From NCBI GenBank assembly GCA_949130495.1, contig OX422208.1, positions 690,695,702 to 690,759,701 on the forward strand: 64,000 bases of DNA, given 5' to 3'. Below the pieces are notes generated by a model. It had not been told where the DNA came from, ran no database searches, and worked only from the letters and a program-made list of their open reading frames with translations. The position numbers and the translations under genes were made by a program. This DNA is from Sambucus nigra. Its lineage: Eukaryota > Streptophyta > Magnoliopsida > Dipsacales > Adoxaceae. Below, in pieces: positions 15,925-28,849 of this stretch (the first letter of the stretch is position 1; each line of letters opens with the position of its first letter).

Positions 15925-17712
15925 AGGGGGAAATAATTTAAATACATTAATTAAATAATGAGTTTTATTATTTATGATTGTATGTGCCTGCAGTGACATG
16001 TGATGTCACTATTTGTAATTCCATATGTGTTGTGTTATGTAAAGTTTATTCAAAAAATAAATATTACCTAATACAGGAGAATGAATTAATAATTATTTAA
16101 TAAATAAATAATTTAATAATAATTTTTGGGACTTGTATAAATTATAATTTAGGTTGATTTTGGGACATTTAGAATGTTGGATTCAGAATTAAAATAATTG
16201 GGTTTAAGCAGCACAGAGTAGTGTATGGTTTAGGATATAGTTTAGACTAGTTAGAATTGATCTTGGGCTTAATAGATCAAGGTTCATATTGGAGTTAACC
16301 TAAATTTTGTTGTTAAGCATATAAAAGGGGAGATCAGTGTTATTAAGGATCATCATAACACCCTTATAGAGAATATGGAGGCTATTTGTAGAAGAAGAAA
16401 ACAGGGAAACTATGCATTGAAAAAGAGGAGAATTAGGGCTTAGAAATTGGAGTTCATCCTACTTCAATTTGGGGCAAGTTTACGTATAATAATATAATTT
16501 TTTGGGGTGTTAGAATATGTCTATATATTAGATTATAAGTCTAACATAGATATAATTAATTTAGATAGTTAGACAACAAAATTGAGATTCAACTTAATTA
16601 GAAAAACTAAGTTTATACACATGAATTGAGGAAATGCCCCTTTGTGAATTCATTAATTGAGTGGAATTTGGGATTGTTGGGATGAAATGAAATTCTAGGG
16701 TTATAAGTCCTTAGATATGAGATATAGGTCTAAATTTTATATAAATCGACTAAGCTTATAAAAAGTAGTATATAGTTTCATTGCATGATATTTTTAGGAT
16801 GATTTAGGGTATAAGGGAAGTAGTAAGATCTTGAATTAGGCAGTTAATGGTGGTTTTGAACAAAGCGGTCATATCATGGGCCATAGGTTGAATAATGATT
16901 GAATTATAGAGAGTTTTGTGATTTTCCCGTTGAAACGCACACAATTGAGGTCCGTGCGCATGGGTCGTGCGAATGGATAGATTTTAGGGTCGTGCGCACG
17001 GATAGGAAAGACACTGAATTTGGTTTCTTAATTTTTAAAAGAAGTAATTCTGAATTGAATTGGGTGATGTAGAAATTTTAGCTATTGATCGAAGGCCTTT
17101 AATCTTATATGCGAAATTACATGGAGAGATAATAAGACTCATAACATTATTAAAATGTGAATAATTATAGTTTATATTATATGTGATATATTGGTTATGT
17201 GTACATATATGATATGTCCTAAAGGGGACATTCTTATGGACCGTGTGAGGATAATTCATCTACGGTATCCCGATAAATAGAGGCGGGTTTACCCTGGACT
17301 ATACGATGATGACTGACATTCTTATAGATCGTGTGATGGAATCCATCTTCAATATCCTGGTAAATAGATATGGGTTTACCCTGTAGCATACGACAGTGAT
17401 TACTTAAGTATTATGGTAAATAAAAATAAATTAGACCCGTGACCATGCTACAGGAATCCATATTTAGATATAGATGAGCTTTACCAAAGACAGTGCGCGA
17501 GATTCGATCTTCGTCGCTCAAGTGACTATTTATAAAGTATTTGGCATGAGTAGTACTTATGTGGATATAAAAAAAAATTCCTAATTAAATGTATATACTT
17601 TAGATGTATAGAAAAATATTCAATTGAGATGAAGAATACGTAATCATGAGGTTCACTTAGGCCTCAGATTAAATGCTTCTGATATCCAGGACTATTTGGC
17701 TTGGGGGTAACA
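15925..17712 (+). mobile_element. Ty3/gypsy-type LTR, copy B (3' LTR)
   Basis: About 1.79 kb, same orientation and family as the copy at 5,012-7,715. It follows a polypurine tract and ends near ttgggggtaaca (17,701-17,712), comparable to the GGGGTGTTACA ends of chromovirus LTRs. It contains the promoter-like ataaaagggg at 16,320-16,329 and degenerate subrepeats with 'ggtaaatagat-tgggtttaccctg' near 17,270-17,470. Divergence from copy A is visibly large, indicating age. Whether A and B belong to one insertion is uncertain because the DNA between them is mostly other elements. Confidence 0.75.
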
Positions 17713-18254
17713 AAAAAGTGACTAAAAGACGAGAGGAAGATGTGTCATTATATTATAGCGCTAAACTCTATTATATACTTATACTTCGTAGAATTATTGT
17801 TAACGTCAGTTTTGACTTTACTTTTTAGGACATAGGAAGTTGTGTTGCCTCCTCCTTGAGATTGTTGTAGTATATTGATTTACATTGATACTGGTGTAGT
17901 TACACAATGGTACTAGCACAAATGGTTGGTTCAGTGTCAGAATTATGTGGTTCACATATGGTATGTTTCAGTCATTTATTTTATGCATTTAGTTTTTATT
18001 ACAATCATGTTTGTAATGATATTCAATTGTTTGATTCCCGAGAGTTTGTATTAGACCTGATAAATTTATTCTCAAATTTTATTGGGTGACAAGTGTACTA
18101 AGAGATAAATAACTGAAAAGGTTCTCGACTTTGTAATTAATCTTGTTGAGGGAGATTTAAATGAAACTAAGAAACCAAATTTGTTCTTAATATGTATGAT
18201 TAACCGATTAGATTTTATGAAGAAGAAACATTGGGGGTTTTATCTTCTAGATAA
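17713..18254. other. Unassigned DNA before a copia RT fragment
   Basis: No recognisable domain; the 60-codon frame at 17,907-18,086 matches nothing I know. Part of it may be decayed copia sequence upstream of the RT fragment. Confidence 0.4.
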
Positions 18255-18760
18255 AAGAAATAATGTTGAAATGAACTCAAATTTGTTAAATTAAACTTGA
18301 ATCATCACACATATTCCTCTTGGAGAAAACCATTTGGGTGTAAATTGATGTTTAAAAGAAAATTAAATCGATGTAGTTCTATTAATAAATAAAAATCAAG
18401 ATTACCTTATAAGGGTTATAAGGAAAAACATGGAATTCATTATTTTGACACGTATGGTCCCAGTTCACGTATCACTTCCATTAGGGTCTTAATAGACCTT
18501 TCTTGAATCCATAATTTAGTGATTCATCAATTGGATGTAAAAATGGTTTTTTTATGGTTTAGAAAAAAATATTTATATGTAACAAAGAGGGTTTGTTTTG
18601 AATGTCCAACAAAAGAAATTGTGTAAATTAGTAAAATCTCTTTATGGTTTAAAACAATCTTTTATGGAAAGAAATGAAAAGTTTGATGGTTTAAAAGTAA
18701 ATTATGTTGACAAAGGTATTTATAGTTATTTTTAAATTGTGGTGATATCATTGTTGATAT
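18255..18760 (+). pseudogene. Ty1/copia reverse transcriptase fragment (copia-3)
   Basis: Across several frames the plus strand reads the RT N-terminal blocks: a PLGENHLGVN stretch (family PPGCKTIGCKW) near 18,317, then HYFDTYGP-SRITSIRVLI near 18,440-18,500, NLVIHQLDVK near 18,515, and CKLVKSLYGLKQ near 18,613-18,655. Stops and frameshifts interrupt it. It ends soon after, where the LTR-like sequence from 18,798 begins. Only about 500 bp of RT remains. Confidence 0.85.
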
Positions 18761-18797
18761 CCCATGAAAATTCTAAAGTGCCTATGGATTTATATGT

Positions 18798-20310
18798 GGA
18801 TTATCAAACACAGACCAATTTATAACTTCTTTAACTTATCTTTGCACCAATTAAACCCCAGTGTTGTCTAAATAGTTTATCAATTTTAGTTTTAGCCTAT
18901 GCATTCTTCTAGGTGATATAAGAAATAATAAAATAGCAAAGCAAAGCATGATGATGTACGAGGAAAGCCCACAATGGGAAAATCTTCGGACGACTCATCC
19001 ACACAAGTCCACTACGATATAGGTATATTACAAGAACGACTTATATTTTACTCACAGACTTGACAACTTCAAGTTTTGATGTGTTTCCTTATTCCTTGCC
19101 ACCTTCCTTACAGTTAACACTGGATACCTTCTAGTGGCCATAAAATGCAGGCATTTTTTACATCTCGGTATCCCACTGATCTTTATTGTCCTGTGACCAG
19201 TCTAGCCTCGCATAATAAAAACACGATCTCCACCACTAAAAACACTCTCAATAAAATGAGAATTTTTTTTAAAACTATGGTGAAACACACATGATATCTT
19301 GAAGAAACATATGTATGTGGAACTTGGATCCCAAAACCTTGGCTGTAATCTAGTGTTTGGAAGGCTTTAGATTTAACTATAAAATTCATTTTCACCAAAA
19401 TCCTTAGAGAAAATGGATGCCAACCCTAAGTATTTATAGAAAACATGATTTTTGAGGCGACACATTTTTTTAGGCACGTTGTTTGAATGATAAACCCATG
19501 TTCATTAAAACGACTATAACAATTTCATTTGTACCAAATTAAGTTCATTCAAACGACATAGATATTTTCATTTAAATGGAGATCAAATTAGCTTTGAACG
19601 AGATTAGTCTTCCAAATAAAAACAAAAGTATGCGAAGGTCGTCTTAAGCTCATTTGAATAAGATCCCTAAACTCGTTCGAATTAATTTTAGAAACACATT
19701 TCAACCACCCCATAAAACATGTTCAAATGCTTGAAATAAAATACTCTTTAAATTCCATTTTATGAAAAATGTCTCAATACATTTTATAAAACAAAATGGC
19801 CAAAACTCGAATTTAGGGATCAAAAAGAAATATGCATTCATACTTCAATGAGATGCCTCATGTGTTGAAGATGAAACTCGAAACAGAACTCGATTTGTCC
19901 TCTATGTCGCTTTAACTTGGCCACTCCAGTTTTCAATCACACATAATATGATTGCAGAACAAACAACTCATATCCTAACCTATGAATCAGTTTTTTTTTT
20001 TCAAAATGGAATTAAGCCAATATACATACAAATTGAATCGATTGGAAATTTGTCCTTACAAATCTCTCCCTTTGTCTATTATGGGAAAATAATGAAAAAC
20101 AAAACCAATTGGGCCATCAATCTCACTAAGACTTAATCCCAAACCCAAAAGGCAAAGTTGCATACGCTTGACAGACATAAACTTTGAGTAGCTTTGCTCT
20201 TTTGAAAATTTTATGCATCATTATTAAACGTTGCACACCTAACACACCTTTCAAATGCAAAAAGAATATAACAATATATAAATCAAATATTAAAAACCCT
20301 CCCACTTTGT
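18798..20310 (-). mobile_element. Copia LTR, family C copy 1 (3' LTR of the Sirevirus-like element)
   Basis: Homologous in the same orientation to 44,998-45,895: both carry tatcaaacaca, ccaattaaa, aatgatgt-cgaggaaa, and ttctcacaga/tactcacaga blocks. On the minus strand its start is preceded by a polypurine tract (CTAGACAAAGTGGGAG, near 20,300-20,320; a second, AGGGGGAGATG, near 20,340), as expected for a 3' LTR in minus orientation. It lacks about 36 bp of the U5 end seen in copy 2. No intact coding sequence. Confidence 0.7.
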
Positions 20311-20319
20311 CTAGAAATA

Positions 20320-21905
20320 TCCTTGTACGTTAAAACATCTCCCCCTAAGGTAAACTTTATCCCCATTGGTTAAAGAGTTAGATGCAATTTCTACCCCTTC
20401 TTGTTCAGGAATAGACAAAGATAAACGTGGACATTATAAACAACATGTCCCTTTAAATGCAACCCATAAACAAAAAGGAAAACATGTATATCATGCGATC
20501 ATGTGAAGTGAAATGCAACGACAAAAAAAACTCGAAAATACAAGCACATATAGTCCAAACTATGAAACAATGACACTGATTTTAATACAGAATTTGAAGC
20601 ATGAGATACAAATGTAAACATGCAACAAAAGATACTAATATGATCATAAATCATGCCAATTTGAATAAAAGATGATATATATGGAAAACATGGATTAAAT
20701 GTAATGCAAAGACTCAAAAACAAACATACCATATATATAAGAACTAATATACCAATGGAGCACATAAAGATATAGCAATAAACACCATAAAAGACATAAA
20801 AACACATCATTTCCACACTCGTATGACATCAATGTGTCTGACCAATAATGTGGTATGGAGTGAAGGGGCATGACATAAAGATAAAAGAAATATGATCTAA
20901 TTATTCAAAATATGTCCAAGGATTTATATTTTATCGAATTAACTTATCAAATTTTTATTTTACCTCAAGTGACAAACAATGAACTCATAATGGACAAACA
21001 TACACAATGCACACTAGCCTAAAAAATATTGATGATTCTCGGATGAATAGTGTAAAAATAATTAATCTTAACTAGGACTAATTGTGCAAACCCATTGATC
21101 TTCAACTTTACAAACCCACAAAATAAGCATATAAAATGTTTTTGCTCTTTTGATTTTGAATAAATCAATTTTTTAAGCAACAATGGAAAAACTTAGCCTT
21201 GGAAATTTTTCTTTTCTTTTGTCGCATTGTTATGTCAGCCTCTTGCTAATGGTAACCTTTCACGTAAAGGAGATTTTCTCCCTCTGTAGCCCTTTTCTAT
21301 TGCACCCTCATATTTTTAAAATAAAACAAACTCTCGTTACATGGTTCATACATGCACAAGTCCCCCATAGTCAAATAAATATGTATATAAAAAGACTGAT
21401 AGGATAACACCTCACTAAGCTCATGAAACATTGGTAGTTATAATCCAAATGACCTCATGGAAGTGTGTGTAGATGCATATGCAAAGTGAATCGATTAAGC
21501 AAATCAATTTTGAACAACTCCATGCAATCACGTTCAAGAACAATCCTAAGAATTATAAACAATAATCAAATGTCCTAGCTACAGGTAAACTTGGAATGAA
21601 TGGCATTCATACACACCATTATGCCACAAAAGTTGTGTAAAAACAAATTGCACAAAACAAGACAAAAATCCTTTTGAGTTTTTAAACATTTTTCAAAATG
21701 ACTCAAAAGACAAATAGAATCTGTTTGTATTTTCTCAATAAGACCCAATAAAATCAAAATAATAATACAAAACTCAAACATCATACAACTGGAAATAACA
21801 TATAACATGAAGCACAAAACATAATGTGTGAAAACATGGAAAACAATCAACAATTAGATATAACATAAGAAGTATCATTTGCAAGCATGTGAGAGTGAAC
21901 AAGAT
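20320..21905. other. Unassigned interior of the minus-strand copia
   Basis: Lies between recognisable gag and the 3' LTR where pol should be, but no protease, integrase or RT motif is visible on either strand. The minus strand is T-rich and gives hydrophobic chance frames (20,816-20,499; 21,853-21,575). Pol appears to be deleted. Confidence 0.45.
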
Positions 21906-22723
21906 TCAATGTCTCCAAATTGGATTTCCTAATGAACACTTAATTCCTTGGGTTTTAGAGATCATGGTGACACGAGATCTTGAATTCCTGGGACCTCTTT
22001 TAAGATCATAACAAAATGCCCTAAGGTTACATTTTCTACCACAATATGAGCATGCATAAACAAGAGGAATTTTACCCTTGGGTTGACCTTTTATTATGCC
22101 CTCGGCAATGGTTGACACTCTTAAACACATGGTATTGGCTTTGAAAATGGAACCATTCAGATTATTATCACCAATACTAATGCGACTTGAGTCTCTTAAT
22201 TTATTTTCTAACATCAAAATCCTAGACTCAAGCAAAAACTTAGACTCTTAACCCTTTCGTGACTCCTTATTCATATTTTTAACAATTCCTAAAAGGTTAT
22301 CTCACTCCCCCTTAATGTAGGAAAACTTATCCTTGAGAGTCTTCTCATGTGCCCAAAAATCATCAAATAATTTATCATTATCCACTCTGACAAGTTTTAC
22401 ACCCTAGCCTCAAACATTTTACAGTCCTTTAACTCCTTTCTAAAACATGGACTCTAGCCTCACACTTTTTCTTGGACACTTTTAAAATTTGAAAATCATG
22501 TCTCATATTCTTGAACTTTTCATCAATAATATCGCATTGAGGTGAAATTTTTCACAAAAATTCATTATGATCTTTTAAGAAAGAATTATCTTTTTTAAGA
22601 AATTTGATCATTTTTTCAAGTTTCATATTTAACTTAGTTACCCTATTATTATAAATCTCATTAAACTCTTCTTGAAGATCAAAATTATCCTCATCACTCA
22701 AGACTTCATTTGAATTAATAGTA
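21906..22723 (-). pseudogene. Sirevirus-like Ty1/copia gag fragment
   Basis: Minus strand, from 22,723 downward: DEDNFDLQEEFNEIYNN, followed by a lysine-rich coiled coil (KLNMKLEKMIKFLKKDNSFL), then after several stops another helical stretch, and at 22,235-21,906 a zinc-knuckle region with YACSYCGRKCNLRAFC (CX2C then a truncated HX4C, where the histidine position is changed). This order, an acidic 'DLQEAFNELY' block, a long coiled coil, then a knuckle, is characteristic of SIRE/Sirevirus gag. The N-terminal half of gag is missing at the junction with the Tat LTR at 22,724. Confidence 0.85.
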
Positions 22724-24772
22724 TGATGCCCTATAGACACCCAATCACAAGACTCCCCTAAGCACCTCCTTAGGTCCCTAACACTCATCACTATACTATA
22801 AACCCCAGGTCATACTCAACGTACTAATTTGAAGGCCATCGAGTGATATTGATACTTGTTTGACTCTGTTCAACTCTCTAATCTGAGCGGAGCTCAACGA
22901 ATCTTTGAAAAGCACTGAATCATCTTTCAAACAATCTATTTGGTGCGTAAATCGGCCTCACGATCCGCATGAATGATCTATTTTACCCCGAGCACCAATC
23001 TAGGATTCACCAGGAGCTCCCAGACCCTATTTGACTCCAATCAACTCTCTAACCTGAGAAAATATCAATGAATCCTATAAGGGTTCTGAATCCCCATTCC
23101 AAAGGTGAATCCCTTAAGTGAATCGACCTTAGGATTGGAATGAATTATTCATTCTACTCCAGAGGATCATTGGGAAATTTAGAGCCCATTTGACCTTGAC
23201 CAATTATCCAATAAAACGAATCTTAATGAATCTTCAAAGCCTCCCATCCAGAGGATCATCGTATATCTTGTGTGCAAATCGGCCTTACAGTTCGGATGAA
23301 CGATATGTTTTACTTCAAAAGCCTCCCATCCGGAGACCATCGGGCACTTCTGATCCCCATTTGAATTCTGTTAACTCCTCAATCTAAGAGTTACTCAATG
23401 GATTCTTAGTGAATCCCCCATTCCCACGATCCACCTTGTGCATGATTCGAACATACGTTTTCATTTTATGCTTATTTTCTCGAAAAAACCATTTCAGAAT
23501 GTCTATAGGCACTACAGACACCCTACCTATCAGAAGGGTGTACTTTTCCTTGCCCAGCAAGGCAGGACTTATGGAAATAGGCAAGACAAGGGCCATGCCA
23601 ATTAACATGCCATAAGACCCTGTAGAAAGGGGCCATGACCTCAGCTTGAAGGGGAAACTAGAGACCCCTCTCAGAAGATCAGGGAACATTATCTTCATAA
23701 TTAGAGCCTTTCCCTTTACTAAGAATCCCATTTCCCACATTCTCGTACCTCACGTACTTACCTCACTTAGTAATTGACCTCACCTCTCTACAACACTTGC
23801 ATACCACTTCAAAATCATCACACATGCATTAAAAATTTAGCAATAAGCATTCCATAAGGAGGTCTATTTCTTAACCCCTTTCTCTAGTTTATCCATTTTA
23901 TTTTTATTCATCTTATTTCTATTTTGTGCTTTTGTTTTATTATCTCCCATCCACTAATCTTCTCCCTTTATTAATAGTATTGCGCATAACTTATTTTCAT
24001 GAAAACCTAAAAAAGACAAAAAGAGAGTTTATCCGTTAACTCCAAAAGCGCGATTTAAATTTTTACACTTTCACTCTTAAGAAATTTTGTCTTCACGTAC
24101 ATGAGTCCCACATTTGGATTTATGGGTTGAACCCCACCCCTAAGCTATTTTCAAAGTACGTGGACTTTGATGCCCCTTGGTCTATACAGACGTCTTAGGA
24201 CAATACCGAGATTCGAGTCCTTCCATGTTCATGTTTATATAATTATGTTATATATCTTATACAGATTTTGTGAATTTTATACTCCTACATACTTGTGTAT
24301 CCTACAACATGCGCATTCGCTCTTTCATAGTGATTTTGTGATTTGGTGAACACTTACATTGTACTTTTTATCAATTATTTTCAGGAACAATCCTGTGGAT
24401 GAATTCACTCCATCCCTTCCGTGACGCGAGTTAAACGATTCCATTATCCCATTAGTTTATATTATACACATGTACACACATGTCAAAGAGGCTAAAAGGA
24501 GAAGATTAACATTATCCAATGAGAGGACGAAAGGAAAGAATGGGTCCCTAATGCATTTCCATTTTGTAACTTAGTCACCGAACCTTCTAATTATTTGGTT
24601 TTGTATGCATCTGTTTGAGATTAACGCCATTCTCTCAAGGCAGTGACATTATTTTTCTTATTTTGAGAAAAATATGATGATGACTCTATATCTTCACATT
24701 ATCCCCCACTTGAAAATGTCCGACACCCCATATTCATGCATGTCGAAGGGAATTCGACCCCAGATGGCCACA
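22724..24772 (+). repeat. Tat-1 5' LTR
   Basis: About 2.05 kb, homologous along its length to 42,820-44,847. It starts near tgatgccctatagac and ends ...ggccaca directly before the PBS. The first 700 bp hold about four tandem subrepeats of roughly 165-172 bp (starts near 22,831, 23,003, 23,163, 23,333), each with a 'tttgac-ctg-caactctc-aacctgag' core. The expected TATA element (ctataaaaatgg in the other LTR) has decayed here to ctgtagaaagg near 23,613. Boundaries are accurate to about 20 bp. Confidence 0.85.
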
Positions 24773-24773
24773 G

Positions 24774-24790
24774 TGGTGACACCATTGGGG
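24774..24790 (+). promoter_or_regulatory. Tat-1 primer-binding site
   Basis: tggtgacaccattgggg, one base after the LTR end. Its position and form fit the 'TGGCGACTCCNCTGGGGA' class of Tat/Ogre primer-binding sites; the partner tRNA was not checked. The second Tat element has the corresponding agatgactccattagga at 56,044-56,060. Confidence 0.75.
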
Positions 24791-26280
24791 ACTTATTTTA
24801 AGAGTACTAGACTTTATTTCAACATGGGTGTTATTCTTTGTTTTTCTAATTTTCTACATGTGTACATATGCTCCTACTTGTATGTCCCCTTTAATCCTTT
24901 ACTAATTTTATTTGTATGCGTACCTCATGATTATCTCTACCTTTCTCTCCCCTCGTGTATATGTCACCTTGCACTCACTTGTACATGCTCATTCAACACA
25001 CTTGTATACATTCTCTATGCTCAGTTCACACACTTACACTTGCATATAGTTTCACCTATACTCACTTGCTCCACTCATAACTTATAGAATATCCAGGCTT
25101 ATAGTCACTAACACACACCCACACTCCTCTCGCTTGTCCATATATCCATGCTCACTTACACATCTCACACACCACTTGTATATGATCCATGCTTGGACAC
25201 ACTAGCACATACATTCACTTATGTATATTCACATGATCACTCACACTATTACCATGTATCTCTCTTTATACATATATCTCACTCACTTATGTGTATTCAC
25301 ATGCTTTCCTATCATCATGCTTATTATAGTCATCATGGCCTATGGTAGACTTACTTTTCATGGAACTTGTATACTCTCCCTCATTAATGTATTAATCCCC
25401 TTACTTAGCGTGCAAATAACAAATATCTTGCCATAAAATACTAATTAAGACTCATGAATTTTTCACACTACATCACTAGAGCATGTAAAATATTGACCAA
25501 AATTTTATCCCATATTGGGGGGGGGGGGGAGGGGGGTCACTCGTGATGGGTGCCAACTTTATCGGGGTGAAGTTAACTTAAGTGATTTGATTCTCACCTT
25601 CCATTATCCTCATACCTTCGACGTATATGAAATGGTTCCACCCCCCCATCATACCGCTTGGTTGATTTCACGATGGGAGGTATATAGTAGGCAACTCATT
25701 CATGTACGTCGAGTATATCAAATTCCCTCTCACATATATCATCCCTATGAGGTATATCGTGAAGTAATTGACGTACACTCAGGTATATCAAATGGCTTGT
25801 CGACGCGTACCGATGAATGATTACCCTTATAGGCAAGAGGTATATTTGGAAGTCATGCCAAAGGGGGAACCCTTCCATTAACCAAATAAGTGTATAAACC
25901 TCATATAGGCATCAACCTTTGGTCACTCATAATTATTTTTTCGGATATCATACAAAATATGTCAAAATTTTGGGTCGGCGTACCACCCCAATTTTCACTA
26001 TGTTTTTCCCTTTTTTAAAATAGGGCACTTTCATGAGCCTAGAAACAAGTCCAAACATGTCTTATATCCTTAACCCTATTTTGCCCAGGCTCGGGTCTTG
26101 TCCGAAATTTTTCTTGTATTTAGGCAAACGTAATGAAATTGAAAACCAAATAATGGTAATAATGATGCTGAGATTCCTCTCCATTTTCCATCCTTAACAA
26201 AAACCAAAAATACCAAAAACATGTTTTCCTTTTGTCCAAAATACCAAAAATACTCTCTTCCTCTTTCATAAATAAACGCA
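24791..26280 (+). other. Tat-1 leader region with degenerate simple repeats
   Basis: No protein domain. 24,850-25,330 is rich in degenerate 'cactcacttgtata / cacttatgtatattcaca' units. 25,517-25,536 is a G tract (13 G, A, 6 G). 25,610-25,800 has repeated gacgta/ggtatat phrases in an open frame (25,515-25,817) that resembles nothing known. Ogre-type elements may carry an extra ORF here, but no convincing one is left. Confidence 0.5.
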
Positions 26281-27860
26281 AATAATTTTCCCTCTCAGTT
26301 CGATCGCATGCTCGACTCTGTCCAGGCTCTTTATTGGCTTTGGTCTTCTCTCAAACATCCCCGAAGATCCACTGATTCTTTGGCTACTTTAAACAAATTT
26401 GGGATCTACCTCCACAAGATCTTATGGAGAATACTGACCAAGCACCGAATGTTCTGCGGGATCTGATCGCCATCTTAGTCTTAGTGCCAAAATTGACAAC
26501 CTTGAAATTGTTGTTTAAGATATGCGGAAAAATAAGCCCAGACTCTAGGAGCTTATGAACCTGAGATCCTCTTTACTCATGTTATGGGTCCACTTGTCCC
26601 CATGATTATTTTGGTCCCATAGGAGTGACAACATACCCCACTTTCAAATGTACCACGACCCCCTCAGCTCTAGATTCTGAATCTTTCCTAGCTAGGGGTT
26701 AATACACTAATGCCAACGGATCCCAAAGAAAAAGAATTGAATATGGTCAAGGAAGACCTCAAGCTGGTGTCGAAGAAGTTTGACCTAGTCCAAATATCCA
26801 AGAATTGCATGGATTACACCCATATGTCTCCTTATTCCAAAGGCAGACTTCCAAATAAGTTGAAAATGCCAGAAATAAAAAAATTCAAGGGCAGAGAGCC
26901 CCCAATTGTTCACCTGTGCAACTATCATCGAGCCATAACCCTTAATTTTTCCTTTGAGGAGATAATAACCCAAATGTTTTAGCAAACCTCGAAAGAAAGT
27001 GACCTTCGATGGTTCTTATCTCTAAGAATCTAGGATCTGTAGTTCGAAAGATAAGGCTCGAGAATTTATGTCTCAATACAAGTACAAGGAAAAATTATAC
27101 ATCACGCGTGGAAACCTAGAAGTACTAAAGCAAAACCTTGGGGAATCAGTCAGTGGCTTCACTGGAAGGTAGAGAGAAAAAGCTTCCACTATGACTAATA
27201 GACCCTTATAGGAGGAACAAGTGAGAATTTTGAAGAAAACCTTCATGTCCCATATCAGAGCATCTATGGGACGACAATAATACATGCAATTCCAAGCCCT
27301 CTAAGAGGCTGGCATGGAAATCGAAGAAGGTGTCGCCAAAGTAGAGTCTGAAATAAAGAAGCTGACTAGAAAGTTGACACTGAAGAAGTGAGAGAATCCC
27401 GCTAATATCTTAGTCTCAACCATCAATAATATATCACAACCTGAAGCTTCTAGGGCACCAGAAAGTGGCCCCAACCTTGTTAAAAAAGAGTACATTAAAC
27501 TCCATGCTCCCATGTCGAAGGTATACCAGACTTCGCTAACTCAAAATCTCATAAAGCCATTCGAACCTCCAACAGTACCAAACCCACTCCCTAAAAACTT
27601 CAAACATTATGCTCACTGTAACTTTCATCAAGCCACATGTCATACCACCGAATAATGTTTTCACCTCATAAATGTGATCCAAGGCCTGATTGATCGTGAT
27701 ATCATCATCCCTGAAGCTAATCCCAATACCAACACCACTCTTAACCCTCTTCCATCATATGGAACTAGAACGTATGCTATATTCTTGGAAAGCAACCCTA
27801 AGTTTGACCCTTCTCCCCAAATCATACGTATAAAACACCCATCATCCCCACTGTTTCACT
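26280..27860 (+). pseudogene. Tat-1 gag
   Basis: The best open part, 26,710-26,979, reads RLPNKLKMPEIKKFKGREPP, the start of the Retrotrans_gag capsid domain (family P-KFKMP-I--YDGT-DP--HL). It continues in broken frames, including a QYKYKEKLY-like block near 27,075 and a segment near 27,130-27,300. The C-terminal part at 27,540-27,860 has PNPLPKNFKHYAHCNFHQAT, CHTTE and VIQGLIDRD, matching the Tat gag tail in which the zinc-binding CX2H...C-x-H-TE-C cluster precedes 'ALKH-IQDLI'. A stop sits directly before the last cysteine (near 27,656). Non-functional. Confidence 0.88.
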
Positions 27861-28849
27861 AAAACCTCTCAAGGTTTTCTCGTCCTTTATACTACATCAT
27901 ATGTGCCTTATTGAGACAACTTTGTCACTTCTTATGAGGGTATGTATTACCATCCTCACCAAATCAAGGGGTAGTAATGGAATTACATACTATGCTAGAT
28001 CATCTCCAAAGGTTTGGGTTGAAACTTCCCACCAAGATGACAATGGACTACCAGAGATTCAGTGGACTGTTCATGGAAGCTCAGAATTAGGCTCACGAAT
28101 AAAATGAGTGGGTAGTACCCATTAAAGAAGTCAATATAGATGACATTATTAAAATTATGGATGAAATGTTTCGCTAAAAAGGTAAAATCTATAGTATCTC
28201 TGAGTTTCTCACTATTTTGATCCTTCATTGACAACTAGTCCCTTTACTTCTGCGGTTTCTCACTAAGTGGGAAGATTTATATCATGAGGTCATAGTGGTT
28301 CTCAACTGCATTGATTAGTCTTAATAGTAAGAGATCTTCCCCACCAGATGGGGGATGACTTTGATAGATCAGATGATGAACTGAATCATTAAAAAGCCAG
28401 TTTAATTATCAGTTTGTGTGGAATGATCTCTTTTGAAGATTTGCTAGGAGAAATCAACAAAGTATCCATTTAGCCCGAAGTAGATGAAACCATGGGATTC
28501 TTATTCTTCTTCACTTATGCGAACCACGTGACAAAATCATAGCAGTACTATAAAGGCCCAAGTCCCCATTCAATCGGGGTAGACAGAGGAATGGGAGTTA
28601 CCGAAGAACTCCCAATGCTAGAAATGACTATTAAAGAAATAAAAGTCCAAGATCAAGTCAAGAAAACCCAAGCCAACATAACCTTATGGGGACTCTTTAT
28701 GCCTTCTCAATAACACCAGTATGCCTTGATAAATCTCCTCATCGAACCCATAGTTTTTCCCTCTATTACTCCCGAAGGAGCCATAAATTTGGTCGAATCC
28801 TTAACCTCTGCCAGAATCCTCTCTTTTTTTGAAGGAGAAATATCGAAAT

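Noticed and set aside
20499..20816. Hydrophobic minus-strand frame as an env-like protein
   Set aside because: Hydrophobicity follows from a T-rich strand; no signal peptide, cysteine pattern or helical organisation of envelope-like proteins can be made out.
24674..25087. 137-codon frame as possible Ogre ORF1
   Set aside because: It starts inside the LTR and runs through the PBS and a simple-repeat leader; composition is that of the repeats and no ORF1 motif is seen.
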